In this document: piece by piece, positions 18,084-26,258 of the stretch
Layout: the number at the start of each line of letters is the position of its first letter
Position numbering within the stretch: position 1 is the stretch's first letter
Origin: JACCTU01 sp963737405
GTDB lineage: Bacteria; Actinomycetota; Thermoleophilia; Gaiellales; Gaiellaceae
DNA length: 64,000 nt
Direction: 5' to 3'
NCBI GenBank assembly: GCA_963737405.1
Contig: CAVTSL010000013.1
Coordinates: 1-64,000 of the forward strand
Notes under the pieces: generated by a model
Database searches by the model: none
What the model was told of the DNA's origin: nothing
The model's input: the letters and a program-made list of their open reading frames with translations, nothing else
Made by a program: the position numbers and the translations under genes

Positions 18084-19247
18084 CTACCTCGCGACCGCGA
18101 ACATCTTGCGCTTCGCCGGCGCCTGGCCGGCCTGGGCGACGATCGCCTTCGACATCGACCGCACCGCGCGCGAGAAGTCGCAGCCGGCGTCGGCGACGAC
18201 TGCCGGCATCCCGCGGTTGACCGCGAGCGGCACCGCGCGATCGCTCGGGACCTCGAAGTCGATCTTCACGCCGAGCGCCTGCTCGACCTCCGACTTCTTC
18301 ATCCCGACCTTCGAGTTCGCCCGGTTCAGGACGTACTTGATCTTGTTCGCGGGGAACGAGAGCAGGTCGAGCGTGTGCAGGCTGAGCTTGACGTTCTTCA
18401 GCGTCGGAACGTCGAGCCCGCACAGCACGATCAGCCCGTCCGTGCGGTCGAGCGTCGCGAGCATCGGCCCATGGAAGAACGGCGAGGTGTCGACGACGAT
18501 CACGTCGTACGACTCGCGCGCGACCTCCAGCAGCCGCGTGATCTTGACCTCCGTGACGAGCTCGGCGTCTTCCGGCCGAAGAGGCGCGGGGAGGACGTCG
18601 AGGCCCGATCCGTGACGGGTCGTGTAGCCGGCGAGCTTCTCGTTGTCGAGCTCGCCCGGGGCGACCACGAGGTCGTAGATCGTCTTCTCCGGCTCGACGC
18701 CGAGCATGATCGCCGCGTCGCCGAACTGGAGGTCGAGGTCGATCAGCAGCGCCCGCTTCTTGTCGTTCTTCGCGAACGACGTGGCGAGGTTCGTCGCGGT
18801 GACCGTCTTGCCGGTTCCGCCCTTCGGCGAGAAGACCGTCAGGATCTGACCGCGGCGACCGTGGCCGCCTTCCGACTGGAGCCGCCGGCCGACGTGCGCC
18901 GCCTTGCGGATCGCGAAGACGACGTTGTCGGCGAGCTGCGGGAGCAGCAGGACGTCGGCGACGTCCGAGTCGAGCGCCTGCTCGAGCAGGGCCGACGCCT
19001 CGCCCGACGCGAGGATCACGACGGGCGACTGCGTGTGCTCGCGGATCTGCGCGAGCTCGTGCTCGGGCAGCGTCGACGAGCGCGTGGCGTGGAGGACGCA
19101 CTGGAGGTGACCGCCGGTCAGCGCCGGTGCGGCCTCCGCGACGTGCTCGCTCCATCCGACGAGCTCGAGGTCAGGATGCTCGTTCAGCGCGTGCTGGAGC
19201 GTCTCGAGCCCGTCGCAGGAGCCGGTGACGTAGATGCGGATGCTCAT
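18084..19247 (-). CDS. tadZ: Pilus localisation ATPase TadZ/CpaE
   Basis: The product is 387 residues from ATG 19247, preceded by GGAGG. Residues 1-125 form a receiver-like domain (VVILASGEASALLEQALDSD), followed by a MinD/ParA-type ATPase. That ATPase has the deviant Walker A KGGTGKT at 142-148, LLIDLDLQFGDAAIMLG, and DVIVVDTSPFFHGPMLATLD. TadZ/CpaE proteins place the Tad apparatus in the cell. It lies between cpaB and tadA, with 1-5 bp gaps. Confidence 0.92.
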   Translation of the reverse strand: MSIRIYVTGSCDGLETLQHALNEHPDLELVGWSEHVAEAAPALTGGHLQCVLHATRSSTLPEHELAQIREHTQSPVVILASGEASALLEQALDSDVADVLLLPQLADNVVFAIRKAAHVGRRLQSEGGHGRRGQILTVFSPKGGTGKTVTATNLATSFAKNDKKRALLIDLDLQFGDAAIMLGVEPEKTIYDLVVAPGELDNEKLAGYTTRHGSGLDVLPAPLRPEDAELVTEVKITRLLEVARESYDVIVVDTSPFFHGPMLATLDRTDGLIVLCGLDVPTLKNVKLSLHTLDLLSFPANKIKYVLNRANSKVGMKKSEVEQALGVKIDFEVPSDRAVPLAVNRGMPAVVADAGCDFSRAVRSMSKAIVAQAGQAPAKRKMFAVAR

Positions 19248-19248
19248 G

Positions 19249-20025
19249 TCAGTTACCTCCATTCCCGAGCTGGTTCGCCCGGCCGAGCTGGTTCGCCGGC
19301 AGCCCGTCGCGGACCGCCGACGGGATCGTGGTGAGGCCCTCGGGGCTGTCGGTCGCGTCGGCCGGAGCCCGGAGGTCGAGCCACCATTCGTGGTCCTCGT
19401 TGCCCGCGCTGACCAGGAAGAGCTTGTGGGCCTGCGAGTCGGTCAGCTTGAGCACGATCGTGTACGCGCCTTCCGAAGCGGAGGACGCGATCTTCGAGTC
19501 GATGCTTCCGCTCTGCGGTGCCTTCAGCACCGGGATGTCGCGGAGCAGGACGCGTGAGACGTTGATCTCGCTGCCGATCTTGAAGTTCGCGAGCACGTCG
19601 ACGTGGTCGCCGGTCTTGACGATGCCCGCGAGCAGCTGGTTCGCGTGGCCGTTGACGGCCATCGCGCGCTGGTTGCCCTTGAGCTCGCCGTGGATGCCCG
19701 AGCGGCCGGTCGTGTTGAAGCGGCGCGCGCTGAGCTGCTCGCCGCCGTAGATCCACTGCGACGTCGTCTGGCCCTCCATCAGCTTCAGGTCGAGGACTGC
19801 GACCGGAGCGACGTTCTTCTGCAGGATCTCCTTCTGCTCGATCTTGCCTTCGAGGCTCGCGGTGGGCGTGCCCGGCGGGATGTCCGTCTTCGCGACGTAC
19901 ACCTTCACCTTCTCCTGACCCTTCTCGAGCCGGCTCTGGTAGTTCGCCACGTACAACGCGGTCAGGAAGGCAGCCAGAACCGCGAGCACGACGGCGAGGA
20001 GGATGTTTCTGAGGCGGTAGGTCAT
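19249..20025 (-). CDS. cpaB: Flp pilus assembly protein CpaB/RcpC
   Basis: This 258-residue protein has an N-terminal membrane anchor (NILLAVVLAVLAAFLTALYV) and an SAF domain (VKVYVAKTDIPPGTPTAS). The RcpC domain that follows shows QRAMAVNGHANQLLAGIVKT and GDHVDVLANFKIG. CpaB/RcpC proteins sit on the outer face of the membrane and assist pilus export. The start is ATG 20025, and the stop is just before the tadZ ribosome-binding site. Confidence 0.9.
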   Translation of the reverse strand: MTYRLRNILLAVVLAVLAAFLTALYVANYQSRLEKGQEKVKVYVAKTDIPPGTPTASLEGKIEQKEILQKNVAPVAVLDLKLMEGQTTSQWIYGGEQLSARRFNTTGRSGIHGELKGNQRAMAVNGHANQLLAGIVKTGDHVDVLANFKIGSEINVSRVLLRDIPVLKAPQSGSIDSKIASSASEGAYTIVLKLTDSQAHKLFLVSAGNEDHEWWLDLRAPADATDSPEGLTTIPSAVRDGLPANQLGRANQLGNGGN

Positions 20026-20055
20026 GTGAGTGGTTCCTTTTCCTCTAGTCGTGGC

Positions 20056-20950
20056 TCATTCGATGAGCTCGATTGAACGGACGCCGAAGTCGTCGGCGGG
20101 GTCACCCGAGTGGCCTTCGATGCCCTCCCAGACCATGCGGGTGAAGTAGCCGTGCAGGATTCCGTTGTTGCCGTGCACGTCGTAGCTGGTGATCACGAAG
20201 CCGATCCAGCCGATGACCTTGTATTCGAAGTTCGTGCCCTGCGCCGCGCGTGTTCGAGTAGACGGGGAACAGCATCTCCGTCCCGATGCGCTTCGTGAGC
20301 GCGTCGCGGACCGAGCTCGAGTTGAACTTCGCGCCCGAGTCGGAGAAGTACCAGTCGATCGGCATCCAGCCGTCGTAGCCCTTGAGCAGCCAGTCTCTCG
20401 AGGATCCCGGGGCCGGTGCCGCCGTGCGAGCCGTCGATGTTGATCAGGCGGAACGCGCCGGGGCCGACCTTCTCGAGCTCGAGCTCCGTCGGCTGGTTGA
20501 AGCACGGCTGGGGGTGGCAGCCGGCGATCAGCGGGTGCCGCTCGTCGACCGCGATCGGCGCCGCGTAGCGCGCCTCGTTCGGGCTGAACGCGCGCGCCGT
20601 CGCGTTCGCGCGGATCGTGACCGAGTTGACGCCGAACACCCTCGCGAAGAAACCAGGTGCCGGCCGCTGCAAGCGCGAACCTTGATCTGGTCGGCGTTCG
20701 GGAAGGTCACCGTCGGGCCGTTCGCGCCGTTCTTGTTCGTGTACTGGTTCGCGAAGGCCGAGGCCTGCCCGCCGTCCGGAAGGCCCTGCGCGCCGGCGAG
20801 CGCCGCCGAGTCGGCGACGGCCTGGAGGTCGCGCTGCGACCGGAACCAGGTCCCGAGGTCGATGACGAGCGCCGCCATGCCGAGCAGCGCGGCGACGAAG
20901 AAGGTCGTGAGGACGAGTGACTGGCCGCGCTCGCTGCGAAAGCGGTTCAT
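20056..20950 (-). CDS. TadG-like pilus-associated protein, frameshifted as read
   Basis: The N-terminus MNRFRSERGQSLVLTTFFVA and the following helix, then SQRDLQAVADSAALAGAQGL, are diagnostic of TadE/TadG-like putative pilus-assembly proteins. The rest (NSVTIRANATARAF, GPGAFRLINIDGSHGGTGPG, then the C-terminal FEYKVIGWIGFVITSYDVHG) is an extracellular domain of about 250 residues. Three single-base shifts (near 20240, 20395 and 20660) divide it, with intact codons between. The ATG at 20950 overlaps the tadE stop (ATGA). It is expected to be a minor pilin-like or surface-exposed component. Confidence 0.82.
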
Positions 20951-21354
20951 TCCATACGCTCCGTCGTCTTGGCCTGGAGGTTCCCCGCCTTGACGGCGAT
21001 CCCGAGCAGGCTGATCGAATAGGGGTAGGTGAGCGTCACGGTGACGTCGGCGCCGGGCCGGTCGAGCGGACCGACGGTCGCGACTGCGCACGTGAGCTTC
21101 GCCTGGTCGAGCGTGTTCGCGGAGGCGCGGGCCTGGTTGCAGCCTGCAGTGGAGGGATTCCCGTGCCGGCTGACCGCCGCCTTGCGCGCACCCGCGCGCG
21201 CCGCGTCGGTGACGGTCACGTAGTTGTTGTAGAGGATCCCGAACTGGATGATCCCGAACAGGAGCAGGCAGAGGATCGGCAGCACGATCGCGAGCTCGGT
21301 CATCGCCTGACCTCGCTCGCTTCGGAACTCGACTCTGTTTCGGCTCTGTTTCAT
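20947..21354 (-). CDS. tadE: TadE-like pilus assembly pseudopilin
   Basis: This 135-residue protein begins with the TadE signature RSERGQAMTELAIVLPILCL, followed by LLFGIIQFGILYNNYVTVTD and AARAGARKAAVS. The Gly-Gln-x(3)-Glu site resembles the prepilin peptidase cleavage motif. The C-terminal part has two cysteines (GCNQARAS, LTCAVATV) that may pair outside the cell. It is the first assembly gene after the flp pilins and is translationally coupled to the TadG-like gene. Confidence 0.9.
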   Translation of the reverse strand: MKQSRNRVEFRSERGQAMTELAIVLPILCLLLFGIIQFGILYNNYVTVTDAARAGARKAAVSRHGNPSTAGCNQARASANTLDQAKLTCAVATVGPLDRPGADVTVTLTYPYSISLLGIAVKAGNLQAKTTERME

Positions 21355-21434
21355 GTCTCTCGCTCGGTCGGTGTGTGCGTCGTGCAGAGTGGTGGGGCTC
21401 TCCCTCGAGGGAAGGCCCCACCTGGCGTTCGGTC

Positions 21435-21605
21435 CTACGGCATCAGCGCGACGACGGCGTTGATCGCGTCGTCGATGCGGCCGCCCAGGGCAAGGAAGGC
21501 GCCGACGGCGGCGATCGTGATCACGCCGAGGACGACGCCGTACTCCGCCATCGTCTGACCCTCCTCGCGCGTGCGAAGGGCGTCGATCCAGGTACGAAAC
21601 GTCAT
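21435..21605 (-). CDS. flp: Flp-type IVb pilin, copy 1
   Basis: This 56-residue prepilin is MTFRTWIDALRTREEG followed by the mature segment QTMAEYGVVLGVITIAAVGA and a short tail ending VVALMP. G-QTMAEY is the type IVb prepilin peptidase site (Gly before cleavage, Glu-Tyr at +5/+6). The ATG at 21605 has an AAAGGTGAA site. Almost every residue is identical to copy 2 (21912-22082). It forms the pilus fibre assembled by the downstream tad genes. Confidence 0.93.
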   Translation of the reverse strand: MTFRTWIDALRTREEGQTMAEYGVVLGVITIAAVGAFLALGGRIDDAINAVVALMP

Positions 21606-21911
21606 GTCGGATTCACCTTTCTTCCATCGATCGGTGCGCGCACCGGCGCGCTTGGAGGCCGTACCGAAGACAGTGAGGTGAGAGGGCTGCTCTGCAGCTC
21701 TTGCAAGGTCGAACTCGGCAGACGCGGTCACGCTTGTTCCTTCTCCCTCTTGGTTGTCTCGGCGTGGCCGCAACGCCTGTGTTCGTTGTTGCTGCGTGTT
21801 TCGGAGCGCCGTTCGGGCGCGGAGACCCTCGATCGAGTGAACTTGGTGCCAGGTGAAACGACGATCACTCGCAGCAAGGGAGGCGTGCCTCCGCGCCCTG
21901 TCCGGCGTGAA
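21606..21911 (-). other. Inter-pilin leader region
   Basis: These 306 bp separate the two flp genes, with no independent gene. An in-frame GTG about 129 bp upstream of flp copy 1, preceded by GAGAAGGAA, could add a leader of about 43 residues. The same GAGAAGGAA, with an upstream ACACAGGCGT and a following GCGTTGAC/GCGTGAC, recurs upstream of copy 2. The duplication therefore included the leader. Confidence 0.5.
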
Positions 21912-22082
21912 CTACGGGAGCAGCGCCACGACGGCGTTGATCGCGTCGTCGATGCGGCCGCCCAGGGCGAGGAACGCGCCGACCGCGGCGATCGTGATCA
22001 CGCCGAGGACGACACCGTACTCCGCCATCGTCTGACCCTCCTCGCGCGTGCGAAGAGCGTCGATCCAGGTCCGGAACGTCAT
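21912..22082 (-). CDS. flp: Flp-type IVb pilin, copy 2
   Basis: This is a second 56-residue prepilin, identical to copy 1 except for Leu instead of Met next to the C-terminal Pro (VVALLP). The prepilin cleavage site G-QTMAEY and the hydrophobic assembly helix are complete. The start is ATG 22082 with GGGAGGTGAA before it. It is the promoter-proximal gene of the tad operon and so is probably the more strongly expressed copy. Confidence 0.93.
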   Translation of the reverse strand: MTFRTWIDALRTREEGQTMAEYGVVLGVITIAAVGAFLALGGRIDDAINAVVALLP

Positions 22083-22409
22083 GTGAGATTTCACCTCCCT
22101 CGAGCGCGAGGAGGACGAAGAGTGGAACTGAGGGCCAAACTGGACAAGGCGTCGGTTCGTCAACGCTGCACTTCCTTCTCGTTTGCGACGCGCCGCCACG
22201 CCTGTGTCTGTGCACCGATCATCGGCGGGGTCGACGACTTCGGCGCCCCTCGTTGGGGTGATCCGAAACGGATCCCTCGCGTGAGGGAGCGAATCTCCCC
22301 CGCGACGAGCGATATGGAGAACACGTCCGTGGCGGCCGCGGGTGCGTAACGACGATCCGCGTCAGAGGTCGGGCGGCCTCTGCGCCCAACGGAGGGAGCG
22401 AGAGAACCA
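22083..22409. promoter_or_regulatory. Divergent control region of the pilus operon, with tandem hairpins
   Basis: This 327-bp gene-free region lies between flp copy 2 (minus) and the peptidase-like gene (plus). It contains two adjacent inverted repeats: GATCCG-AAA-CGGATC at 22260-22274 and TCCCTC-GCGT-GAGGGA at 22273-22288. They lie about 180-200 nt upstream of the pilin ATG and may be a 5'-leader RNA structure or operators. I see no clear sigma-70 boxes, and no match to the c-di-GMP riboswitch core. Confidence 0.5.
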
Positions 22410-23934
22410 ATGGATGGGAAGCACCGTTTCCGGAAGCTCGCCCTCCGACTGCTGTTCTTCGCCTTGCTCGGCTGGGCCGTCGCGCTTCAGCGCGCCGTGC
22501 TGCCGCGACGGGGCTGGGACGAATGGTCGGAGGACGAAAGCGCGTGGACGCCGAAGCCGGCGGCCGTCGCGAAGGTCGTCGCCGAGCCGAAGCAGGCTCG
22601 CCGGCCGTTCAGGTCGCACCGTCTCGTGACGAGCTTCGGGCTCGTCGCGGTGTTCTTCGCCGCGGCGACGTTCACCGCCGGCGCCGGCGACATGCTGTCG
22701 AAGGCGCTCGACCCGGCCCGCTGTGCCGCGCTCATGCAGACGACCGGCGAGGACGAGAGCATCTGCGCGCAGATCGCGCAGGAGGAGGCGCTCCAGGCCG
22801 CGCAGGCAGACGCCGAGCAGGCCGCCGCCGAAGCTGCACCCGAGGCCGAGGCGGCTGCACCCGAGTCGCTCCCCGCCTCCGAGACCGCCGCGCCCGAGGC
22901 TGCCGCCTCCGACGCGATGTCGGAGTCGCAGTCCGTCGACGCCGAGGCGTCGCCCGACACGGGTCAGACCGCGGAGGCGCCCGACAGCGTCGTCGTCCGA
23001 GCAGGCTCCGGACGCGAGCGCACCCGCAGCGTCGACCGAGTCGTCGGACGAGGACCTCATCCTCGCTCCGGACACCCCCTCGGCGAAGCCCGCCAAGGGC
23101 ACGAGCCGCCACTGGGTCGTGCGCCGCGCGAAGGAGCGCAAGACGGCTCCGGTGGAGCACGAGGGCGGGACCGCAACGGTCTGGCTGAACCGCGAGCTCG
23201 GCGATCCGACGCCGCCCGCGAAGCGGCTCGCGCCGAAGTTCGCGAAGAACCTCCAGCGCATCTCGGCGGTCAACGGTGTCAGCTGGGCGCTCGTGCTCGG
23301 CGTGCTCCGCGCCGAGGGTGCACGTGATCGCGTTCCGGCGACGATCAAGGAGCTGAACACGCTCGCCCGCGGTCTGGCCGCACGCGGCGCCGCCGGCAGC
23401 GAGTGGAACGCAGCGCTCGCGCTGTCGGGCCGCACCGGCTTCGCCGACCGCGCCGTGGCGCTCGCGCGCTACAACCGCGTCGTCGGGCTCTACGGGCTCG
23501 TCCACGGGCTCGAGGCCGCGAAGCCGCGGCTCACGCAGCAGCTGCTCGCGGACACGCGGGCCGACATCTACTCGGCCGGCCGCGACGACCTCGAGCAGGG
23601 CAAGATCGACGTCCGCACGGTGGTCGTGATCAGCTACCTCGCCGAGTCGTTCGGCCAGGTGACCGTGTCGAGCCTCTTCAGCGGGCATCGCAAGTACGCC
23701 CGCCCCGGAGTGGTCTCGGCGCACATCTACGGCCACGCCGTGGACATCGCCTCCGTCGGCGGGACCTCGATCGTCGGGCACCAGCAGCCGGGCAGCGTCA
23801 CCGAGAAGGCGGTGCGCTCGATCCTGCTGCTCCCCGTCGAGCTCCAGCCCCGGCAGGTGATCTCGCTGCTCGGGATGGGCGGTCCGTCCTTCCCGATGGC
23901 AGACCACTACGACCACATCCACGTGGGGTTCTAG
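22410..23934 (+). CDS. Membrane-anchored LAS/M15-like peptidase-fold protein, one frameshift
   Basis: The N-terminus has two hydrophobic segments (RLLFFALLGWAVALQRAVL and TSFGLVAVFFAAATFTAGAG). An Ala/Glu-rich linker (AQADAEQAAAEAAPEAEAAA) follows, then, after a single-base shift near 22998, an extracytoplasmic domain. That domain contains RISAVNGVSWALVLGVLRAE and ends with SAHIYGHAVDIASV and DHYDHIHVGF. The H-x(6)-D and HxH spacing is that of LAS metallopeptidases (M15/M74), which cut peptidoglycan cross-links or stem peptides. The family assignment rests on these two motifs only. It is divergent from the pilus operon and could open the wall for it (speculative). Confidence 0.65.
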
Positions 23935-23942
23935 GAACACCG

Positions 23943-24296
23943 ATGGCGCGTCCCCCGGTCACCGTGCGGGTCGACGATCGCGTCGTCTGCGAGCGCTGTC
24001 TCGTGGCCGACCGGCCGTGGGCCCGCATGCGTGGCCTGCTCGGACGCTCGGAGCTGCCGCGGGGCGAGGGGATCCTCCTTCGCCCCGCAGGCTCCATCCA
24101 CACGTTCTTCATGCGCTTCCCGATCGACGCGGTCTTCGTCGACGGCGACGGCAAGGTCGTCGGCGTGGAGCGCGAGCTCGGGCCGTGGCGGACCGCACGC
24201 CGCCGCGGCGCAAAGGCGGTGCTCGAGCTCCCGGCCGGCGAGGCCGACGCGCGGGCGCTCTCGGCGGGCTCGACGCTCGCCGTGGGGGTCGCATGA
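23943..24296 (+). CDS. DUF192 family protein
   Basis: This 117-residue protein has the DUF192 pattern: RMRGLLGRSELPRGEGILL, then GSIHTFFMRFPIDAVFVDGD and GPWRTARRRGAKAVLELPAG. Members are small beta-rich proteins of unknown biochemical function, sometimes exported. This one has no signal peptide and carries an N-terminal extension with two cysteines (VCERCLVAD). Its TGA stop overlaps the start of the next gene (ATGA). Confidence 0.85.
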   Translation: MARPPVTVRVDDRVVCERCLVADRPWARMRGLLGRSELPRGEGILLRPAGSIHTFFMRFPIDAVFVDGDGKVVGVERELGPWRTARRRGAKAVLELPAGEADARALSAGSTLAVGVA

Positions 24297-24610
24297 CCTA
24301 CGGCGATGCACTCTCGTCCCTGCGCTCGACGCTCTCGAACGTGCAGCACACCGCGCGGCTCGAGTGCGACGCGCGGGTCAACGGTCTCTCGTGGGAGATC
24401 GACCGGGTCGACTCGCGGCTTCGCGAGCTCGGCGCACCCGATCTTCGCGCGGCCCGGACGCATCACGAGCTCCTCGTCACGATCGCGGTGCTGAAGGACG
24501 AGCTGTCGGAGCTCGAGCGCGGCCGCTCCGTCGCGCTCCGCTCGATCGACCGGCTACGCGCAGCGGTGCGCGACCTCCAGCCGTTCGTGCGGCAACGCGC
24601 GCTCGCCTAG
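24293..24610 (+). CDS. Small coiled-coil hypothetical protein (105 aa)
   Basis: The protein is almost entirely alpha-helical with heptad-like spacing (SWEIDRVDSRLRELGAP, VLKDELSELERGRSVALRSI). It is coupled by a 4-bp overlap to the DUF192 gene and ends with a 4-bp convergent overlap with the next gene on the minus strand. No known family is recognised. There is one cysteine near the N-terminus and no membrane segment. Confidence 0.6.
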   Translation: MTYGDALSSLRSTLSNVQHTARLECDARVNGLSWEIDRVDSRLRELGAPDLRAARTHHELLVTIAVLKDELSELERGRSVALRSIDRLRAAVRDLQPFVRQRALA

Positions 24611-25194
24611 CTCGTCAACGTGTTGCTGAAGCCTGCGAGGTAGCAGGCGCTTCGCGGGAAGACCGCGCGCACGAGCGTCCCCGCGGCGATCGTCGCCCGT
24701 ACGTGGGCGGTCGTCACCCGCAGCTGCCCGGCAGGCCCTGCGTCGTCGAAGCGGATCGTCCTTGCACGGACGAAGCGACCGGTTCGCCGATCGAAGCGCT
24801 CGAGCGCGCCGGTGCGACCGTCGAAGTCACGCGCGGCCGTGATCGTGACGACGAAGCGACCTCGGCCGTCCGGGCGAAGGACGACGCTCGGGCGCACGCG
24901 CACGGTCAAGGTCCTGCTCGTCCGCTTGTTCCAGCGCACGCGATACGCCGTGGTGATCGGCGGGTAGACGTCGAGCTGCCACCGGCCGCCGGGGCCCGAG
25001 TGGAAGTCGGTCTCCGTCTCCCACGCGCGTCCGCACGGACGCGCTTCGAGCGCGAACGGCTCGCGCTCGCGTCCCGTCGGGATCGCACCTCCGAGCTTCG
25101 CGGGCGTCATCCAGCGAACGCTCAGAGGCTGCCCCTCGAGCGTCGGCACGGGCGCCGCGACTGCGACCGCGAGCAGGGCGGGGAGCACGCGCAT
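24607..25194 (-). CDS. Secreted hypothetical protein (195 aa)
   Basis: Starting at ATG 25194 the product has a short signal peptide (MRVLPALLAVAVAAPVPTLE) and a beta-rich exported domain. That domain includes YPPITTAYRVRWNKRTSRTL, VRVRPSVVLRPDGRGRFVVT and TAARDFDGRTGALERFDRRT, which recall Ig-like folds. Two cysteines (ARPCGRAW, RSACYLAGF) could form a disulfide. I do not recognise a functional family. It sits upstream of the tRNA-Gln terminator on the same strand. Confidence 0.6.
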   Translation of the reverse strand: MRVLPALLAVAVAAPVPTLEGQPLSVRWMTPAKLGGAIPTGREREPFALEARPCGRAWETETDFHSGPGGRWQLDVYPPITTAYRVRWNKRTSRTLTVRVRPSVVLRPDGRGRFVVTITAARDFDGRTGALERFDRRTGRFVRARTIRFDDAGPAGQLRVTTAHVRATIAAGTLVRAVFPRSACYLAGFSNTLTS

Positions 25195-25238
25195 CTCGCT
25201 TGATACGAGCGGCATCGCCCCTTGCATCCCCGAACGAG

Positions 25239-25264
25239 AAAACCCCGCCTGAGCGGGGCTTTTG
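25239..25264 (-). terminator. Rho-independent terminator of tRNA-Gln
   Basis: CCCCGC-CTGA-GCGGGG is flanked by AAAA on one side and CTTTTG on the other. It sits 7 bases beyond the tRNA-Gln 3' end and would end its minus-strand transcript in a T-run. Confidence 0.85.
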
Positions 25265-25270
25265 TCGAGG

Positions 25271-25341
25271 CTGCGGGGCTAGGATTCGAACCTAGACTAC
25301 TCGGTCCAGAGCCGAGCGTCCTACCGTTAGACGACCCCGCA
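25271..25341 (-). tRNA. tRNA-Gln (anticodon CUG)
   Basis: The minus strand folds into a cloverleaf. The acceptor is TGCGGGG/CCCCGCA with discriminator G, and the D arm is TCGTCTAACGGTAGGA. The anticodon stem CTCGG/CCGAG has loop CTCTGGA (anticodon CUG), and the T arm is CTAGGTTCGAATCCTAG. CCA is not encoded. A terminator follows directly. Confidence 0.95.
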
Positions 25342-25362
25342 AAGGGGTTGCCAGTGTAGCGC

Positions 25363-26241
25363 CTAGGTTTCGAGCCGGTACACGGGGACGAGGCTCTTCT
25401 CGGCCTCCGTGTCGATGTGCGCGACGACCTCGACGTAGGGCTCGAGCCCCGATCCGGTCAGCTTCGCCTTCAGCACTTCGTCGACCTGGAAGATCCCCGA
25501 CGAGTTGTTCATGACGATCTCGATCTTCACCGGACGCTCGTCGCCGTCCTCGATCATGACGTCCTCGATCGCCGCCGCCGAGAGCGAGTGGATCGAGACG
25601 CGCCCGCGCTCGAACGGGATGCGCGAGCGTCCCTGCTCCATGTCGAGGGCGTCCGCGACGCGCACGATCCCGGCCTCGAGCGTGAGCGGCTTGCCGTACT
25701 CGCGGTGGCTCGTGATCATCTGCAGCACTTCGCTCGCGATCACGGTCTTGTCCGGCTCGTCGTAGATGCCGTCGAGCAGCTCTTGGAGCTTCGGCTCGGC
25801 GAGGAAGAGGCTGAAGTCCTCGTGCCCGTCGCGGTGCACCGCCATACCGATGCAGTGGGTGAGCGCACCGAGCGTCACGGCGACCTCGGAGTCGTCGTTC
25901 GAGTACCCGTAGTCGCGGACGAGCGACGGCTCGACGCCGTGCTTCGTCAGCTGGCGCAGGAGCTTGAGCGCGATGTTCGTGACGATCTGGATGTGCACCC
26001 ACGAGTGGTCGTTGATCTCGAGCCGCGCGACCGCGTTCACGTTCGCGACGTGCCACCACGCCTTCAGCTGCGTGTCGGCGTTGACGCGCTGCACGATCGT
26101 CCGCAGCTTGCGGTTCGCGCGCGAGGGCACGTTGATCTTCATGCGGGCGACGGCCTCGGCGGGCGTCAGGCGGACTTCTCGCTCGGCCTCCTCGGAGACC
26201 GGCGACTCGATCCGGTCTTCGGTCTCGGGATCGAGGCCCAT
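25363..26241 (-). CDS. HD-superfamily phosphohydrolase-like protein
   Basis: This 292-residue protein carries an HD-type arrangement: NDHSWVHIQIVTNIALKLL at 78-96, LTHCIGMAVHRDGHEDFSLF at 128-147, and RVADALDMEQGR around 200. The His and Asp positions fit divalent-metal coordination in HD-domain phosphatases and phosphodiesterases. The N-terminal 60 residues (TPAEAVARMKINVPSRANRK) and a C-terminal beta domain (GDERPVKIEIVMNNSSGIFQ) are extra. The substrate is unknown. It lies just upstream of tRNA-Gln in the same orientation. Confidence 0.75.
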   Translation of the reverse strand: MGLDPETEDRIESPVSEEAEREVRLTPAEAVARMKINVPSRANRKLRTIVQRVNADTQLKAWWHVANVNAVARLEINDHSWVHIQIVTNIALKLLRQLTKHGVEPSLVRDYGYSNDDSEVAVTLGALTHCIGMAVHRDGHEDFSLFLAEPKLQELLDGIYDEPDKTVIASEVLQMITSHREYGKPLTLEAGIVRVADALDMEQGRSRIPFERGRVSIHSLSAAAIEDVMIEDGDERPVKIEIVMNNSSGIFQVDEVLKAKLTGSGLEPYVEVVAHIDTEAEKSLVPVYRLET

Positions 26242-26258
26242 GCCTCGAACCCTAGTGC

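Noticed and set aside
22083..22409. c-di-GMP riboswitch upstream of the flp pilins
   Set aside because: The tandem hairpins lack the conserved GEMM core and tetraloop-receptor sequence.
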